NCBI GenBank assembly: GCA_963700305.1
Contig: CAVOXB010000027.1
Coordinates: 1 to 64,000, forward strand
Source of the DNA: Desulfomonile sp963700305
Lineage (GTDB): Bacteria; Desulfobacterota; Desulfomonilia; Desulfomonilales; Desulfomonilaceae
Direction: 5' to 3'
DNA: 64,000 bases
Below, piece by piece: positions 20,225 to 30,627 of the stretch. The translations under genes were made by a program, and so were the position numbers. Position 1 is the first letter of the stretch. Every line of letters begins with the position of its first letter. A model generated the notes under the pieces. That model searched no databases and was not told where the DNA came from. It saw only the letters and a list, made by a program, of their open reading frames with translations.

Positions 20225-21997
20225 ATGCCCAAGGTGGATATCACGGTTGAAGTCTGCGGCATGGCCGGTGACGGTACCATTGCTGCAGGCGGTTTGATCA
20301 ATGAAGCCATGTCCCTGGGCGGGTTTTCGGTTTTGGGGTTCGATTCCTATCCTGCCGAAATTAGAGGATTCGGCCGTTGTGTGACCCGTTCCAGAATCGG
20401 CAGCAATGAGATAGTCGCTCTTGCCGACAAAACTCACGTCTTGATTTCTTTGGATGACCAACAATCCAAGTCGAGAGTTCCGTTTCTGGAGGAATATTCG
20501 GCATTACTGTTCGATAGCAAGCCGGCTACTCTTCTAGAGGAGGATCAGTCTCTGACCGCCGCGCTTGAGCCCGGAACGGCCCTCTTCGGCATACCGTTCA
20601 CCGAGCTTGCCACCAGCGCAGCCGGGACTTCCAGGGGCCGAAATCTTACGGCTCTTGGCGGATTTGCGGCCATATTCGGAGCATCACCCGAATGGTTCCG
20701 GCAGGTAATCGCCAAGAAATTTCAGGCAAAAGGCGAAAAGGTTCTCGAAATCAATCTTAAGAGCTTCGATGCTGGATATGACTATGCACTGAAAGAATTC
20801 GCGGATCGCATGTGGCCGCCATTTGCAGCTTCCGATGTTGTTCACGGCCCGAAAAAGGTCATGCTGTCGGGGAACGAGGCAATCGGGCAAGCCGCTCTGG
20901 ATGCTGATATTAGGCTCTATTTCGGATATCCCATTACACCTGCAACCCCAATAATGGAGTACCTCGCAAAATATCTCCCCGCTAAGGGAGGCCGCGTGGT
21001 CCAGATGGAGGACGAGATAGCATCAATAGGAGCTGTTCTCGGAGCGTTCTACGCTGGAACCAGGGCGATGACCGCAACATCCGGTCCCGGGTTCGCCCTC
21101 ATGACGGAATTAATCACACACGGCGTGATGGCGGAGATTCCGGCGGTAATTCTCAACGCGCAGAGGGGCGGGCCATCAACCGGCCTCCCGACCAAAACGG
21201 AGCAATCGGACCTGCACGCGGCCGTGTTCGGAGGTCCTGGTGACTCCAGTCGAATAGTGATAGCGCCGTCCACGGTGGCGGAATGCTACTCGTTTACTTT
21301 GAAAAGCTTCCAATTTGCTGAAAAGTATCAAACTCCTGTGATCGTGCTGTCGGATTTCTACCTGGATAATCGAGTGGAAAACGTGGTCATGCCGGTAGCA
21401 TCAGAAGAAGATAGAGCAGACGGGAACCTCTACCCGGACGAATCACTCCAGGATAACTACCAACGCTATTCAGACACGGAATCAGGCGTTTCTCCTAGGT
21501 CATTACCCGGGATGGAAGGTTTCGCGTACGTAGCCACCGGATTAGAACACACCGAACGAGGCCAGCCAGATTATACTCCGGAAGTCCATATGCAAATGAC
21601 TCGGAAAAGGCATCGTAAGTTAGGGTACGCGCTCGACGACCTTCCCGCTCCTGTGGAATATTCAGCCGGAGGAGACCTTGATATGGGCATAATCGGATGG
21701 GGATCTACTTTCGGTTCCATCCGGGAGGCTGTCGCCCTGGCGCAGGAACACGGCTGGAAAGTTGGCGCCCTTAAGATTGCTTCCATCTTTCCATATCATG
21801 AGAAGCAAATACGATTATTTATGGATAGATGCGACGAGATACTTATAGTCGAGCTGAACTTTGAAGGGCAATTGGCAAATCTTATCGGTCATCTTCACAG
21901 AAAAGATGTCCGTAGGCTTAATATGGTCACAGGAGTCCCTTTTTCGCCGATGACGATTTTCTCTAAAATAGAGGCTCTTATCGAGGCAGGTGTTTAA
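20225..21997 (+). CDS. korA: 2-oxoacid:ferredoxin oxidoreductase, fused gamma-alpha subunit (KorA-like)
   Basis: 590 residues. The N-terminal gamma domain (about 1-190) carries CGMAGDGTIAAGGLINEAM and SYPAEIRGFGR. The alpha domain carries YFGYPITPATPIMEYL, QMEDEIASIGAVLG, TATSGPGFALM and NAQRGGPSTGLPTK, the classic 2-oxoglutarate/2-oxoacid oxidoreductase motifs. The fused gamma-alpha order is typical of KorA in anaerobes. It overlaps korB by one base (TAATG). It catalyses reversible CoA-dependent oxidative decarboxylation with ferredoxin; the exact 2-oxoacid is not determined. Confidence 0.93.
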   Translation: MPKVDITVEVCGMAGDGTIAAGGLINEAMSLGGFSVLGFDSYPAEIRGFGRCVTRSRIGSNEIVALADKTHVLISLDDQQSKSRVPFLEEYSALLFDSKPATLLEEDQSLTAALEPGTALFGIPFTELATSAAGTSRGRNLTALGGFAAIFGASPEWFRQVIAKKFQAKGEKVLEINLKSFDAGYDYALKEFADRMWPPFAASDVVHGPKKVMLSGNEAIGQAALDADIRLYFGYPITPATPIMEYLAKYLPAKGGRVVQMEDEIASIGAVLGAFYAGTRAMTATSGPGFALMTELITHGVMAEIPAVILNAQRGGPSTGLPTKTEQSDLHAAVFGGPGDSSRIVIAPSTVAECYSFTLKSFQFAEKYQTPVIVLSDFYLDNRVENVVMPVASEEDRADGNLYPDESLQDNYQRYSDTESGVSPRSLPGMEGFAYVATGLEHTERGQPDYTPEVHMQMTRKRHRKLGYALDDLPAPVEYSAGGDLDMGIIGWGSTFGSIREAVALAQEHGWKVGALKIASIFPYHEKQIRLFMDRCDEILIVELNFEGQLANLIGHLHRKDVRRLNMVTGVPFSPMTIFSKIEALIEAGV

Positions 21998-22796
21998 TGA
22001 AGACAGCCGCCACCGCGCTGGCAGAACAAATACGACATATCAAAGAAGCCAAGAAGTTTGATGTTCGCTCCGGAGCTTTGCCTACATGGTGTCCGGGATG
22101 CGGTTATTTCGGAATCCACCAAGGGCTGAACGCCTGTATTCAGAGAACTAGGGCTTGAGCATCAAGAAGTCGTCACAGTCTCCGGAATAGGTTGTGCAGG
22201 AAGATATCCATTTTTCGCCAGCAATTACGGTCTGCACACAGTTCACGGCCGTACTTTACCTGTTGCACAGGGCGTGAAACTTGCCAATCCCGAGTTGACA
22301 GTTTACGCAATAGGAGGGGATGGAGACGGCCTGGCAATCGGTGGCGGACATTTTCCTCATGCAGCTCGGAGAAATGTGAATATAAACTATCTTATGTTCG
22401 ATAATTCCATCTATGGATTAACCAAGGGACAGCCTTCACCTAGTTCGCCAGTAGGCATGAAAAGTAAAGCGAGTCCATTCGGGACCGTAGACAAGCCATT
22501 GAACCCAACACTTATGGCGCTCACATACGGAGCGTCTTTCGTGGCGAGGCTTTTCGCAGGCGATCCAAAAGGCATTACCGAAGCCCTTAAAGAGGGCACT
22601 TTGCACGACGGGTTTGCGTTTTTCCACATTTACAGTACCTTGCCTGACATTCGACAAAGCGTTCAAAACGTGGGCCAATTTGAAGAAATGGGTACACCCG
22701 ATTCCCGACGATCACGATCCTTGCGATCTGCGCAAAGCCTTTGATCTGGTACTCGACAATGATTTCTCAACGGGGGTTATTTATAGAAGAGCGTAA
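21997..22796 (+). pseudogene. korB: 2-oxoacid:ferredoxin oxidoreductase, beta subunit (KorB-like; two frameshifts)
   Basis: TPP-binding subunit of about 265 residues, partner of korA. The first segment has TWCPGCGYFGIHQGL; the second has VSGIGCAGRYPFF, the TPP-Mg motif GGDGDGLAIGG and NSIYGLTKGQPSPSSP; the third ends DNDFSTGVIYRRA. Frame changes near 22148 (one extra A before GAACTAGGG) and near 22639 (extra A; the repaired text reads IYSPCLTFDK). All parts together equal a normal KorB. Since korA is intact, the beta-subunit lesions are probably consensus errors. Confidence 0.87.
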
Positions 22797-22843
22797 TTGG
22801 AGCAATCCGCAACAGATCCTGTAATGAGGGCGAATGGAATAAC

Positions 22844-24228
22844 ATGAAATATCGAAAAGAATACGACAGTATGGGGGAAGTTCCTGTCCCTGAAGACGCA
22901 TATTACGGCGCTCAGACGCAAAGGGCCCTGGAGAATTTCACGGTGAGCGGTCTTACGTTTCCCGCATCTTTCATAAGAGCCATAGGCATGATCAAGAAGC
23001 ACGCTGCTAGGGTGAATTGTGATCTGGGCCTTCTGCCTGTGGATCTGTGCAGCGCGATCATACAAGCTGCGAAGGAGACTGCCGAAGGTAAGTTTGACGA
23101 TCAATTCGTTTTGGACGTGTTTCAAACTGGCAGCGGAACGTCAACGAATATGAATGCAAATGAGGTGATCGCGGGTCGATCCAACGAAATACTCACAGGA
23201 AAAAGAGGCGGTAAATCTCCCGTGCACCCCAATGATCACGTTAACAAATGCCAATCCAGCAATGACGTCATCCCTACGGCCATTCACATAGCCGCTCTAC
23301 TTTCGATAAGAACCAGGCTGATTCCCGAAATGGATTCCCTGAGAGATGCACTGGCAGCCAAGGCACGGGAATTCGCAAGCATAAGCAAGATTGGAAGGAC
23401 TCACCTTCAGGATGCGGTTCCCATCAGGCTGGGTGACGAATTCAGCGGATACGCTCGGCAAGTCGAACTGGGAATTGCCAGAATCCGCGGTGTCGAGCAA
23501 TCTCTCTCGGAACTTGCCCTGGGAGGCACTGCCGTTGGAAGCGGCCTTCAGGCGCATCCTGATTTTGCGCCGAAAGTAATAGGCTTGATCTCCGAAGAGA
23601 CAGGCTGTCCGTTTCGAGAGGCGGTCAATCACTTCGAGGCTCAAGCAGCGCAGGATGCGGCCATAGAAACGAGCGGCGCGCTGAAAACCTTCGCAGTGAG
23701 TCTGACCAAAATTGCAAATGATATTCGTTGGCTAGCATCGGGCCCCAGATGCGGAATTGGTGAGATCAACATTCCTTCCCTTCAGCCGGGCTCTTCCATA
23801 ATGCCAGGAAAGGTGAATCCAGTCATTCCCGAGATGGCGATTCAGGTTGCCGCGCAGGTAATTGCCAATGACACGGCCATAACGCTTGGGGGACAATGGG
23901 GCACGTTTGAATTGAACACAATGCTCCCCTTAATCGCATATAATCTGCTGCATTCCATAAATTTGCTGGAAGCAGCAGTTCAACGATTTACTCTGACGTG
24001 CGTACGCGGAATAACGGCGAATCCGGAAAAATGCAGGCAGAATATAAACAAAGCCTGGCAATGGCCACTGCGCTGAATCCCGCGCTCGGCTACGAAAAAG
24101 CCACTGCCATCGCGCAAAGAGCGTACAAAGAAGGCAAGACTATTCGCGAAATCGCGCTCGCCGAACAAACCATTCCTGAAGACGAAATAAACAGATTGCT
24201 GGATGATGCTATCGGTGAGATCAGCTAG
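22844..24228 (+). pseudogene. fumC: Fumarate hydratase class II (one frameshift)
   Basis: Oxygen-stable fumarase of about 461 residues converting fumarate to malate. Motifs: TGSGTSTNMNANEV, the substrate site HPNDHVNKCQSSND, GRTHLQDAVP, and the fumarase/aspartase signature GSSIMPGKVNP. Near 24054 one A appears missing after AACAAA, so the first frame ends at 24076 while the second continues SLAMATALNPALGYEKA to the stop at 24228. Its place behind korAB fits a partial (possibly reductive or oxidative) citric acid cycle block. It starts about 48 bases after korB. Confidence 0.9.
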
Positions 24229-24848
24229 CAAGGATAATGTCTACTTGGCCATCTGAACTAAAGAACCAGGAAGGCTCAACGTGACTTGAGTCTTGTCCGT
24301 CATTCCCGCGCAGGGGGGATGACACCGCCAGGGGCCCTCCGTGGCACACACACCGAGGCCCACCTGTCTCCAATCAAGAAATCCCATTGAGATAAGTAGA
24401 AAATCGCTCCGAGATTCACTATTTACACGCCCCCGATTGATTTGGCCTCCCCTCCCAATTGTGCCGGTCAGGGGGGATTTGTTTCGCGACGGGCAGACTC
24501 TTCATGGTACCGGAAGCCTCTGATGCGGTCCGACGACTCGCTAAGAACCATGCGCGCTCATGTCGCGCCGCGAAAAAATACCTTCAGTTAATCGCGATTT
24601 AGTAAGATAAGTTAATGTATACTCGCGGAATGGACAACTCTAAAGTTACAATGTTCGCGCTTCAGATATAATAATTTCTTGACTCCCCACGAACGTGGTG
24701 ATAGGAGCCCTCCCCATGCAGAGGAGATTCAAACACACAGTGATCTCCTGGTTTGGTTGGAGTGTGTGGATATCGATTCGACATTAAATCTCGGCCAGCA
24801 ATCACTACATATAGAAATATAAATAATTCAAAGGTAAAGGAGTGCCTT
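24229..24848. other. 620-base intergenic region
   Basis: I see no gene here. It contains a degenerate copy of the CATTCCCGCGCAGG type repeat near 24300 and the promoter described at 24645-24672. The leader from that promoter to the next ATG would be about 170 bases and might hold a control element, but I could not define one. Confidence 0.5.
24645..24672 (+). promoter_or_regulatory. Possible promoter with perfect -10 box
   Basis: GTTACA (24645-24650) and a perfect TATAAT (24667-24672) are separated by 16 bases. It is the best sigma-70 match ahead of the gene at 24849. Confidence 0.45.
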
Positions 24849-25272
24849 ATGACTCAAAGCGCGTCACATGCCTCCTCCGGGAATTTCCTGGATGGGTACG
24901 ATTTCAGCCGGAACTACTCATATCTGAAAAAGCTTATTGAGGAACTGAAGACGGAAGATACACGCGTCTGTTCGCAAGGAGCTCTTCGGCGAGGATGAGC
25001 CAAGTCGCACGCTGACCAAGAAACAGATGAAGCAAGTCTTCAAATTCTTGCGCAAAATTGAGCATCACTACGAGGAATGTTGCACCCCGCCCATACCGGA
25101 AGAACTGGAAAAGAACATCAGGAAGAGAGACACTGCCGATTGGCTTCCCTGGGAGTCGGAAGCCATCGAAAAGGTAGACGCCTGGAGAGCTGCACTCCAG
25201 GGCAGGAAACAAAGCGCGAGAGAAATGTTTAACAAAGCGCTGGATACGATACGAAACGGCGAAATGCCTTAA
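24849..25272 (+). pseudogene. Unknown soluble protein (one frameshift)
   Basis: About 141 residues when both frames are joined. ATG at 24849 follows AAAGGAG. The N-terminal part reads YDFSRNYSYLKKLIEELKTE; near 24970 the frame changes, and the second frame continues VRKELFGEDEPSRTLTKK, then KQVFKFLRKIEHHYEECC and a helical acidic/basic tail. No signal peptide. I do not recognise the family. Both halves are polar and helical with a matching charge pattern, which supports a single gene. Confidence 0.62.
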
Positions 25273-25710
25273 TGCCTCGCAGATTAACGGAAAGACCATA
25301 AAAGTTCCGTAGATCGATGCTGTCTGCGGCACCTAATTAATTGGTACATACCCCACTGTTACAGGGAGTTATCGCAGTCAATCGGGGCGGGTTAGACTCG
25401 CCCCAGGGACGTATCCAGGTTGATCGGACGCCCTGCCGAAAAAGATTTCTTCTGCAATTCTTTCAATTCCGGCTGCCTTTTTGAATCACATCCCAGATAT
25501 TTCTGTTGACGCTTATTTCAATTCAATCGAGTATAGTTCAATTTGAAAATGTTGTGTTTTCGGACGGGAAAATTCGCCTGCACACGAGTCTCGTTCAGCG
25601 ACAAAATGACAATTTCAATTGTTTCTAAGCGTACATCGAAGCACAACATGTTTGATTTTCAACCGGTCATGAACTATATAGAAACTCATAAGCTCAGTTC
25701 GGGAGGCATA
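25273..25710. other. 438-base intergenic region upstream of hflK
   Basis: No gene is seen. A stem GGGGCG/CGCCCC lies at 25384-25404, a possible end point for the preceding gene. TTGACG (25506) and TATAGT (25532-25537) are present but 20 bases apart, so they are not a convincing promoter pair. Confidence 0.4.
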
Positions 25711-26795
25711 ATGGATCAATTCAGGCCGAGGGAAGACCCCAACCCGGTTCGCGAAATTCAGCGCGGGGTGGAAGATATAACGGATTTTATGTCCCGTTTT
25801 TTCAAGGGCCGCGGTGTTTTCATTATTCTATTAATTATTCTAGCCCTGTACCTGGCTTCGGGGATCTACAAGGTCGATCCTGGAGAAAAAGGGGTGGTAT
25901 TGCTTTTCGGGAAGGTCCATTCTCTAACCGATCCTGGGCTGCGGTATCGCCTACCCAAGCCATTCATGTCCCATGCCGTCGTGGATATGCAGAAAGTGCG
26001 CAGGGCTGAAGTTGGGTTCCGGTCGGAAACCAGACGCACCCGGTCGGTGCCGGCTGAGTCCCTCATGCTTACAGGTGATGAAAACATAGTGGATGTGCAG
26101 CTCTTCGTCCAATTCATGGTGCAAGATCCTGTCAAGTTCCTTTTTGGATGCGGACAACCATATACAGATAGAGACAGAACAGATTCTCCGGAGAGCGCGC
26201 TCAAGGTGTCCGCTGAAGTAGCTTTGAGAGGTGTAGTTGGGGAAAATACTATAGACTACACGATGACAAAAGGCAGGACGGAAATTCAGCAGAAGGTGGA
26301 AGTGTACCTTCAGAAACTCTTGAATAATTACAACACAGGCCTGCTTGTGACAGAGGCCCGACTCTTGGTTGTCGATCCACCCGCCCAGGTCCAGGATGCG
26401 TTCCATGACGTCGTTCGCGCGTGGGAGGACAGGGAGCGCTTGATAACAGAGGCTGAGGGCGTAAGGGAAGATGTCGTCCCTAAAGCCAGAGGACAAGCCC
26501 AACAGGAAATACGTGAAGCAGAGGCGTTCAAAGCCCAGAGAGTGATCCGCGCCAGAGGAGACGGCGAACGCTTCAGCACCATACTATCGGAATACTTGAA
26601 GTCCCCGAGAGTCACGAGAGAACGACTGTACTCGAAAGCGTGGAACATTTCCTGCCACCTACCAGAAAGTACATAATGGAGGGCGGGAACTCCCGAGTTT
26701 TGCCCTTACTGCCGCTCACGGGTCCGTTTCCTGGAGGCTCTAGCCAGGCTGCGCCTGCCGGACAAGAACAACCCGCAGATAAGAAAGGCAACTGA
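25711..26795 (+). pseudogene. hflK: HflK, SPFH-domain membrane protease regulator (one frameshift near the 3' end)
   Basis: Subunit of the HflKC complex that surrounds and restrains the FtsH protease. Start ATG at 25711 with GGGAGG 4 bases upstream. An acidic/basic N-terminus is followed by one membrane span (VFIILLIILALYLASGIY), the SPFH domain (VDPGEKGVVLLFGK, GDENIVDVQLFVQF) and a long coiled coil (RERLITEAEGVREDVVPKAR). Near 26630 a C is lost; the restored end reads LESVEHFLPPTRKYIMEGG and continues to TGA at 26795, 5 bases before hflC. Merged length about 361 residues. Confidence 0.9.
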
Positions 26796-26800
26796 ATCGC

Positions 26801-27685
26801 ATGATTAGAATAGCTGTAATAGTAATTGTCGCCTTAGCGATTGTGGTTCAGCAATCCGCGTTCATAATATCGGAAGGCGAACAGGGGATCGTACTCCAGT
26901 TCGGCAAATCCGTACGCACTATCAAGGAGCCTGGCCTCTATTTCAAATATCCCATCATTCAGGATCTTACCGTATTCAATAAGCGTATTTTGGTTGCAGA
27001 AGCCCGGCCCGCCGAGTACATCACACTCGACAAGAAAAGACTAATTGTGGACACGGTCTCCAGGTGGAAGATCGACGACCCTCTTATATTCTACCAAACA
27101 GTGCAGAACGAACACGGAGCAATTGCGCGACTTAACGACAACATCTTCGCGCGATTGCGTGAAGAAATCGCCAATCATTACTTCAAAGATTTCATTCGAG
27201 AAGACCGCGAGCGTATCATGAACCAGGTCACCAAAGGAACGGCAGAGATGGCCGGCAGGTTCGGGATCACGGTGATCGACGTGCGCATAAGACGGCTGGA
27301 TCTTCCCGAAGAAGTCCAGAACAGCGTTTTCGCCAGGATGAAAGCCGAGCGTGAGCGTATAGCGAAACGGTACAGGGCCGAAGGCGAAGAGAAGGCGCGG
27401 GAAATCAGAGCAAATGCCAACAAGGAAAAAGAAATCATCCTCGCTGAAGCTTACAGGCAATCGGAAGTCTTAAGAGGAGAGGGGGATGCGGAGGCCACTG
27501 CCATTTACGCAGGGGCATATGGAAAGAATGAAGACTTTTATTCTTTTGTCAGGCACCTGGAAGTGTATAAAAAGATTTTCGGAGCTGAGACTTCTTTCAT
27601 GCTGCGCCCTGATTCCGAACTGCTGAAATTCTTGGACTCCCCGGGCGGCATTTCCAAGCAAGTTCCAGGCCCTGCGTCCAAATGA
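26801..27685 (+). CDS. hflC: HflC, SPFH-domain membrane protease regulator
   Basis: 294 residues, intact. N-terminal membrane segment (AVIVIVALAIVVQQSAF), then ISEGEQGIVLQFGK, the SPFH core, and RIRRLDLPEEVQNSVFARM followed by the coiled-coil repeat region RAEGEEKAREIRANANKEKE. It pairs with HflK five bases upstream; together they form the periplasm-facing ring around FtsH. Confidence 0.94.
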   Translation: MIRIAVIVIVALAIVVQQSAFIISEGEQGIVLQFGKSVRTIKEPGLYFKYPIIQDLTVFNKRILVAEARPAEYITLDKKRLIVDTVSRWKIDDPLIFYQTVQNEHGAIARLNDNIFARLREEIANHYFKDFIREDRERIMNQVTKGTAEMAGRFGITVIDVRIRRLDLPEEVQNSVFARMKAERERIAKRYRAEGEEKAREIRANANKEKEIILAEAYRQSEVLRGEGDAEATAIYAGAYGKNEDFYSFVRHLEVYKKIFGAETSFMLRPDSELLKFLDSPGGISKQVPGPASK

Positions 27686-27769
27686 TTATTTGATTGACCA
27701 AATAGAATCCAGGTGCAACCGTTCAGTTACGGGCAGGATGTGCTCGCTCCGGGCAATTTCAGAAAATTG

Positions 27770-27825
27770 TGGGGCAGGCTTTCCAGCCTGCCCCACAAAA
27801 GCTGTTTGCCCCGGACAACTGAATG
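27770..27825. repeat. Palindromic repeat, family R1, copy 3 (short form)
   Basis: GGGGCAGGCTTTCCAGCCTGCCCCA is a single nearly perfect palindrome, followed by a tail ending CCCCGGACAACTGAATG, as in copy 1. Compared with the long copies, the inner part between the arms is missing. The rest of 27686-27994 holds only the promoter described next. Confidence 0.7.
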
Positions 27826-27925
27826 ATTACATCCGGGTGACTGATTTCTTAAGGAAATCACCGTGTCTCCATGGTTTGTAAGAACTACATGGCTGCAAAT
27901 TTTGTTAAGCGTTTACTAAAGCCAC

Positions 27926-27954
27926 TTGACGATACGTCACAGGTGGCATAGACT
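27926..27954 (+). promoter_or_regulatory. Possible promoter of the radical SAM gene
   Basis: TTGACG (27926-27931) and TAGACT (27949-27954) are 17 bases apart. The gene starts at 27995 with GAGGTAGG in the leader. Confidence 0.5.
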
Positions 27955-27994
27955 TACTCATCCAGTCAGTTTGTCATGAATTGAGGTAGGTAGC

Positions 27995-29467
27995 ATGAAA
28001 GCACTATTAGTATATCCAGAGATACCCGATACATTCTGGAGCTTTAAACACATATTGAAATTTATCCGAAAAAGGGCTGCTCACGTGCCGCTCGGCTTGA
28101 TTACCATTGCGTCAATGCTCCCGAAGGATTGGGAATTGAAGCTCGTTGATATGAACGTGGAACACCTTTCTGACGAGCAGATAAAATGGGCTGACCTGGT
28201 GCTTATCGGTGCTATGGTGATTCAAAAAGAATCCGTCAAAGAAGTGGTGGCTCGTTCAAAAGCAGCTGAGAAGACCGTAGTTGCGGGAGGGCCCCTGTTC
28301 CCCAGCATGTGGCAGGAGTTTCCGGACATAGATCATTTTGTGTTGAACGAGGCGGAAATAACCCTTCCCCTTTTCTTGAAAGACTTCAATGCCGGTAAAG
28401 CTGAGCACGTATACGACACTAATGAAAAGCCGGATATAACCAAGACTCCTCTGCCTAAATGGGAACTCATCAAAATGGATATGTATGCATCCATGTCGAT
28501 CCAGTATTCCCGAGGCTGCCCTTTTGACTGCGAGTTTTGCGATATAGTCAACCTGAACGGCCGTAGGCCGCGGGTAAAATCCAGCGAACAGATGATCCGA
28601 GAATTCGAGATTCTCTACAAGCTCGGGTGGCGAGGCAGACTGTTCATAGTTGATGACAACTTCATCGGAAACCGAGTGAAAGTAAAAACTACCCTGAGGG
28701 AACTGGCGAAATGGCAGGAGAAAAAGGATTACCCATTTTCGCTATTTACCGAGGCATCTGTGAATCTCGCTTCGGACGATGAACTGATGCGACTCATGAC
28801 TGCAGCGGGTTTTGACAGTGTTTTCCTCGGTCTTGAGACTCCTGCCGAAGAAAGCCTCAGGGAATGCGGTAAACACCAGAATACATCCGTAGACCTACTG
28901 GAGGCTGTGAAAACCATACAGCAACACGGCATGGAGGTTATGGGCGGATTTATTATCGGATTCGACAACGACCCCCCGAATATTTTTGAGCGCCAGATCA
29001 AATTCATTCAGAACAGCGGCGTAGTGAAAGCTATGATAGGCCTCCTGAATGCTATTCCCGGAACTCGGCTTCATCAGCGGCTCCAGGCCGAAGGCAGGCT
29101 CATGGACGACTGCACCGGCGATAACTGTGACGGATCACTGAATTTTATACCCAAAATGGACGCACAGGCCTTGAGAGATGGGTATCAGGCAGTACTCAAT
29201 TATATTTACTCTCCCAAAGAATACTATGCGCGTGTGTTGCAGTTCCTGGACAACTACCAACCGATTCGAAGAAAGCGCATAGACCGGCTCGAAGTAAGGG
29301 CATTTTTCAGGTCTATTCTCTACCTCGGTATTCTGGATAAGGGAATGAGCAAAATTTACTATTGGAAATTACTTCTTAATGCGTTCATTTTTCATCGCAA
29401 GTCTTTTGGGGAAGCAGTATCCAGCGCGATTTTCGGATATCATTTCAGGAAATTGTTGCAAAAATAG
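27995..29467 (+). CDS. B12-binding-domain radical SAM enzyme (DUF4070 type)
   Basis: 490 residues. The N-terminal cobalamin-binding-like domain (about 1-150) lacks obvious certainty of the lower-ligand DxHxxG motif but has the usual fold pattern (LVYPE, IASMLPKDWELKLVDMNVE). The radical SAM cluster is RGCPFDCEFCD with Cys175, Cys179 and Cys182. Later parts DDNFIGNR and GLETPAEESLRECGK are typical of the hopanoid- and methyltransferase-related B12/rSAM proteins that end with DUF4070. Stands alone between its own promoter and a strong terminator. Product unknown. Confidence 0.88.
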   Translation: MKALLVYPEIPDTFWSFKHILKFIRKRAAHVPLGLITIASMLPKDWELKLVDMNVEHLSDEQIKWADLVLIGAMVIQKESVKEVVARSKAAEKTVVAGGPLFPSMWQEFPDIDHFVLNEAEITLPLFLKDFNAGKAEHVYDTNEKPDITKTPLPKWELIKMDMYASMSIQYSRGCPFDCEFCDIVNLNGRRPRVKSSEQMIREFEILYKLGWRGRLFIVDDNFIGNRVKVKTTLRELAKWQEKKDYPFSLFTEASVNLASDDELMRLMTAAGFDSVFLGLETPAEESLRECGKHQNTSVDLLEAVKTIQQHGMEVMGGFIIGFDNDPPNIFERQIKFIQNSGVVKAMIGLLNAIPGTRLHQRLQAEGRLMDDCTGDNCDGSLNFIPKMDAQALRDGYQAVLNYIYSPKEYYARVLQFLDNYQPIRRKRIDRLEVRAFFRSILYLGILDKGMSKIYYWKLLLNAFIFHRKSFGEAVSSAIFGYHFRKLLQK

Positions 29468-29494
29468 AATGAAATAGGCTTACCTTGCGAAGAC

Positions 29495-29522
29495 AAAAGG
29501 GCGCGAATTTTCGTGCCCTTTT
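29495..29522. terminator. Bidirectional intrinsic terminator
   Basis: AAAAGGGCGCGA and TCGTGCCCTTTT form a 12-pair stem (one G-T pair) around loop ATTT. A-rich and T-rich stem bases on both sides allow it to serve both the radical SAM gene and the convergent gene at 29532. Confidence 0.8.
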
Positions 29523-29531
29523 GAATTTTGT

Positions 29532-30200
29532 CTATAGCGACAAGAATTTCGGTGCCAGGGTGACCAAAACATCGTCTCCCTTTCGTTTGAATATTTCACC
29601 ATCTAATTGCATGGTCCAGTCGCCGTTTTCAGAGTGTGGCGGTCGATCTACGTGCCAGCTCATTGATATGCCCAGCATCCCAATGGTCAGTTTATCTCCC
29701 GATATTTTCACTGCGCCTCCTCGTACGTGCGAATGCCTGCTCTGGAAATCTCCTCTGCCGTCGGGATTAATTCTTATATAAGTTCCTTTGTTGCCATGCC
29801 ACTCTCCGATATACATAAATTCTTCGGTTCTTAGAGGCTCGGAAATAATTACATCGGTCAGAGCGCCCAGATTACCCCGTAAAACAAATGCTATCGCAAA
29901 TATTGCAGCTACAAACAGGATGGCTCCAATTATCCCTAGAGCCTTACCGACTTTCAACAGTCCGATTTTTCGTGAAGAAACGGTTCCTGCCCGAATTCTT
30001 TTGAAGTCGGAATTGGCTATGATCCATGCAATTGGTCCAAGCGGGCCACACATAAACAGCGACAAGATCCCCAGGATCAAGACCAGGTCGGAACGGCTCT
30101 CCTTAACTGGTGGTGCGGGAGGCATTTTTGGGGGAAGCGTTTGGCCGGTATTGGCAGAAAAGCTTGAACCACGTGAAATAGGAGTCCTATCTTCATTCAT
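29532..30200 (-). CDS. DUF4190-like membrane protein, function unknown
   Basis: 222 residues. A proline-rich N-terminus (PPKMPPAPPV) precedes two membrane segments (LVLILGILSLFMCGPLGPIAWIIA and ALGIIGAILFVAAIFAIAFV) with the short motif between them seen in DUF4190 proteins. The C-terminal 110 residues are a small beta-rich extracytoplasmic domain (GEWHGNKGTYIRINPDGRGD). It converges on the radical SAM gene and shares its terminator. Confidence 0.72.
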   Translation of the reverse strand: MNEDRTPISRGSSFSANTGQTLPPKMPPAPPVKESRSDLVLILGILSLFMCGPLGPIAWIIANSDFKRIRAGTVSSRKIGLLKVGKALGIIGAILFVAAIFAIAFVLRGNLGALTDVIISEPLRTEEFMYIGEWHGNKGTYIRINPDGRGDFQSRHSHVRGGAVKISGDKLTIGMLGISMSWHVDRPPHSENGDWTMQLDGEIFKRKGDDVLVTLAPKFLSL

Positions 30201-30452
30201 TTAGGTCGTCCGTGCGAATGCTTTCCTCTTGCAAGGGCTAAATGCCAGCATAGCACAAATATGTTCTTGTACCAGTGGGTGAAGTTATCATATAGGATTT
30301 TTGGAAAAAAGAAGCCCGACGGTCAAGACAAAAGGGTATGGCTCCAAACAAGGAGGATACGGTCGTTCCGCCGGGCGAATTTCAAGGCTAGCAGCATTAG
30401 CATAACTGGTATCAATCAAAAATGTCAACAAATAAATGCTATTTCTCGCGAG

Positions 30453-30598
30453 CATTCAGTCATTCGGGGAAACCGACTACTCGACGTTGTCATTGCGAGG
30501 AGCGGAGCGACGAAGCAATCTCCCGAGCTGATAAGATTGCTTCGCTGCGATCGCAATGACCTGTCTCCGGATTGCCTCATCTCCACCATGACTGAATG
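30453..30598. repeat. 146-base MITE-like element, family R2, copy A
   Basis: Ends are perfect 11-base terminal inverted repeats CATTCAGTCAT and ATGACTGAATG. The inside carries the internal palindrome GCGAGGAGCGGAGCGACGAA ... AGATTGCTTCGCTGCG. A close copy in the opposite orientation lies at 55563-55711. No coding capacity. The rest of 30201-30627 shows no gene. Confidence 0.75.
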
Positions 30599-30627
30599 GT
30601 TACTATTTCTAATCTCTGCGCACAATT

